A stretch of 64,000 nt of DNA. Source: a bacterium (GTDB lineage: Bacteria; Pseudomonadota; Alphaproteobacteria; Rhizobiales; Aestuariivirgaceae). Location: positions 57,689 through 121,688 of the forward strand of contig JALHQC010000007.1 of the NCBI GenBank assembly GCA_022842165.1, written 5' to 3'. The notes under the pieces are model-generated. The model saw nothing but the letters and a program-made list of their open reading frames with translations. It was not told the DNA's origin and searched no databases. The position numbers were made by a program, and so were the translations under genes. Positions 62,483-64,000 of this stretch are shown one piece after another (the first letter of the stretch is position 1; every line of letters starts with the position of its first letter).

Positions 62483-63554
62483 GAAGCCGTTCACCTGTTG
62501 CCTTGTCGAAGAGATGGGTTCCTTCAACCCCGAACCGCGCATGGACTTTCGATTCCGGTTCCGGAACCACCGCCGCGGAAGATGGCAGCGAAGCGAGGAA
62601 CTCCCATCCGCCATCCGATTGCAGCAGCAGCACGATGCGTTCGTTGAGCGGCGTCACCGCCATCACCGTTGCGGGTAGCCCTGTGTTCCCGGAGATGTCC
62701 ACCGCTTCCGGCCTCACGCCGAAGACAATGTCGCGGCTGGCGAGGCTCTTGTAGGAGGGACCGATCGAGACCTTCACGCCGCCGAGCAGGATGCTGGCCC
62801 CGGCGCCATCGGCATGGACTTTCGCTTCCGCCGTATTGATCGACGGATCGCCGAACAGCCGCGCCACGCCCAGCGTCGCGGGCTTCATGTAGATGTCTTC
62901 CGGCGCCGCCGTCTGGATGAACTTGCCGCCCGCCAGCACGGCGATGCGGTCGGCCAGCGCCATCGCCTCCTTGTAATCCTGCGTCACGTAGAGGACCGTG
63001 GCGCCGCTCTGCCGCAGCAGGCGCGGCAGCTCGAGCCGCATCTCGAAGCGGAGCTTCGCGTCGACATTGCGCAACGGATCATCGAGCAGCAGGATCTGCG
63101 GCTCGGCGGCGAGCGCCCGGGCCAGTGCCGTGCGCTGCTTCTGGCCGTTCGAAAGCTCGCGCGGCGCATGGCCCAGCACATGGTCGATCTTCAGGAGCTT
63201 CGCCACTTTTGCGACGCCCGCCTTCACCTTGTCCTCGCTGGCGCCGATGGCACGGAGCGGCGTCGCGATGTTCTCGGATGCCGACATGTGCGGGAACAGC
63301 GCGAAGTTCTGGAACGCCATGCCGACGCCGCGATGCTCCGGCGCGATGTCTGAAACGTCATGCCCGCCGATCTCGATTGCGCCGCTCGTGGGTTCCTCGA
63401 CGCCGGCGATGAGGCGGAGCAGGATCGTCTTTCCGGTGCCGGAGCCGCCGAAGATGACGACGATCTCGCCGGCATCCGCCGCAAGGTCAAGGCCATCGAA
63501 AACCTTGAACGATCCATAGGCCTTCGACAGCGACTTGATGGCAAGCTGGCTCAT
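62475..63554 (-). CDS. ABC transporter ATPase, GlpS-like, with altered catalytic residues
   Basis: ATG 63554 (MSQLAIKSLSKAYGS) overlaps the permease stop (ATGA), giving 359 residues. Walker A is VIFGGSGTGKTILLRL, the Q-loop GMAFQNFALFPHM and the signature RELSNGQKQRTALARAL. Walker B reads LLLDDPLRNVDAKLR, with Asp in place of the catalytic Glu, and the H-loop is YVTQDYKEAM with Gln in place of His. These changes suggest a poor ATPase that pairs with the second, more complete, subunit. Together they drive a polyol importer whose binding protein lies outside the window. Confidence 0.9.
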   Translation of the reverse strand: MSQLAIKSLSKAYGSFKVFDGLDLAADAGEIVVIFGGSGTGKTILLRLIAGVEEPTSGAIEIGGHDVSDIAPEHRGVGMAFQNFALFPHMSASENIATPLRAIGASEDKVKAGVAKVAKLLKIDHVLGHAPRELSNGQKQRTALARALAAEPQILLLDDPLRNVDAKLRFEMRLELPRLLRQSGATVLYVTQDYKEAMALADRIAVLAGGKFIQTAAPEDIYMKPATLGVARLFGDPSINTAEAKVHADGAGASILLGGVKVSIGPSYKSLASRDIVFGVRPEAVDISGNTGLPATVMAVTPLNERIVLLLQSDGGWEFLASLPSSAAVVPEPESKVHARFGVEGTHLFDKATGERLHG

Positions 63555-64000
63555 CCCTTCACCGCGCCCATGGAAAGTCCCTCGACGAGATAGCGCTGCG
63601 CATAGAGCGCCAGCGCCAGCGTGGGCGTGATCGAGATGATGATGGCCGCCGCGATCTGGCCATACTGGATGCCCGATGCGGTGACGAAGGCCAAGGCGCC
63701 CACCGTCACCGGCTGCTTGTCGGCGGACGCGAGGATCAGCGCGAAGACGAAATTGTTCCAGGCGAAGATGAAGGCGAGAAGGCCTGCCGCCGCGATGCCG
63801 GGCTTGGCCAGCGGCAGCGAGATCTTGAGGAAGGTCTTCCACCAGCTGTTGCCGGAGATGCGGTAGGCATGTTCGATGTCGGGGCTGATGTCCTCGAAAT
63901 AGCCGCGCACGATCCACAGGATCAGCGGCAGGCAGATCAGCTGATAGACCCAGATCAGGCCGATATAGGTGTTGGTGAGGCCCAGCGTCTTGAAATAGAG
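63551..64000 (-). CDS. Carbohydrate ABC transporter permease (MalG/GlpQ-type), N-terminus cut by window
   Basis: The visible 149 residues continue to the right edge without a stop. They contain LIWVYQLICLPLILWIVRGY (membrane), then HAYRISGNSWWKTFLKISLP covering the EAA coupling loop, and PGIAAAGLLAFIFAWNNFVF plus IAAAIIISITPTLALALYAQ as further membrane spans. It is the second permease type of a CUT1 importer. The stop overlaps the start of the GlpS-like ATPase. The rest of the gene and the partner permease should lie to the right. Confidence 0.93.
   Translation of the reverse strand, partial: LYFKTLGLTNTYIGLIWVYQLICLPLILWIVRGYFEDISPDIEHAYRISGNSWWKTFLKISLPLAKPGIAAAGLLAFIFAWNNFVFALILASADKQPVTVGALAFVTASGIQYGQIAAAIIISITPTLALALYAQRYLVEGLSMGAVKG

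Overview
The window looks like an alphaproteobacterial chromosome, most likely Rhizobiales/Hyphomicrobiales. The evidence is a block of genes typical of that group: ahcY next to a DivL-type kinase with Tyr in the H-box, a TsaE-AmgK fusion followed by MurU, AddB/AddA, TrxA, then HPr / EIIA-Man / short HprK / ChvG / ChvI beside ATP-dependent pckA. The right half (about 29.6-64 kb) is GC-rich with strong third-position GC. This bias creates very long antisense open frames, which were discarded. The left half is visibly less GC-rich.

Layout. (1) 1-10.2 kb is a catabolic cluster: two enolase-superfamily enzymes, a polar amino-acid-type ABC transporter (two permeases, ATPase, binding protein), an FCD-type GntR regulator, a RidA protein, a beta-hydroxyacid dehydrogenase, a D-threonine-aldolase/D-serine-dehydratase-like PLP enzyme and a DadA-like amino acid oxidase. 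Together they suggest uptake and breakdown of an unusual (hydroxy or D-) amino acid. (2) 10.2-17.7 kb is a low-GC accessory stretch with surface-glycan genes (GT2, a GT52/sialyltransferase-like enzyme, two methyltransferases, a DUF2064 transferase), a degenerate DnaQ-like exonuclease and transposase debris. (3) 18-28.8 kb is the most unusual part. It has IS3 and IS66 fragments, a solitary reverse transcriptase with a YADD box, a serine recombinase plus HTH protein, and a five-gene operon in which every junction overlaps (HIT-like, QW-motif membrane protein, SAMHD1-like HD protein, DNA methyltransferase, ThiL/PurM-like protein). A separate HEPN-motif protein follows. I do not recognise the five-gene operon as a named system, and it is my main candidate for an undescribed defence or DNA-modification system. 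(4) 29.4-29.65 kb holds a 5'-truncated tRNA-Arg(ACG) and an intact tRNA-Arg(CCG), marking the edge between island and core.

(5) 29.7-57.3 kb is mostly core: polA (with a palindromic repeat inserted in frame), a triple-RidA protein, SelO, ahcY behind a SahR-like operator, divL, tsaE-amgK, murU, addB, addA, trxA, the HPr/EIIA/HprK phosphorelay with ChvG-ChvI, a HugZ-like protein, pckA, and a Cys-rich MarR regulator divergent from a secreted protein. (6) 57.3-64 kb is a minus-strand polyol operon with overlapping junctions: ABC permease (cut by the window edge), two non-identical ABC ATPases of the GlpS/GlpT type, an FGGY kinase, a 2-hydroxyacid dehydrogenase and a GlpD/EryB-like dehydrogenase. 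It probably imports and phosphorylates a polyol and then oxidises the polyol phosphate.

All calls come from reading the sequence by eye. No database search was run, so family names rest on recognised motifs, and substrates are inferences.
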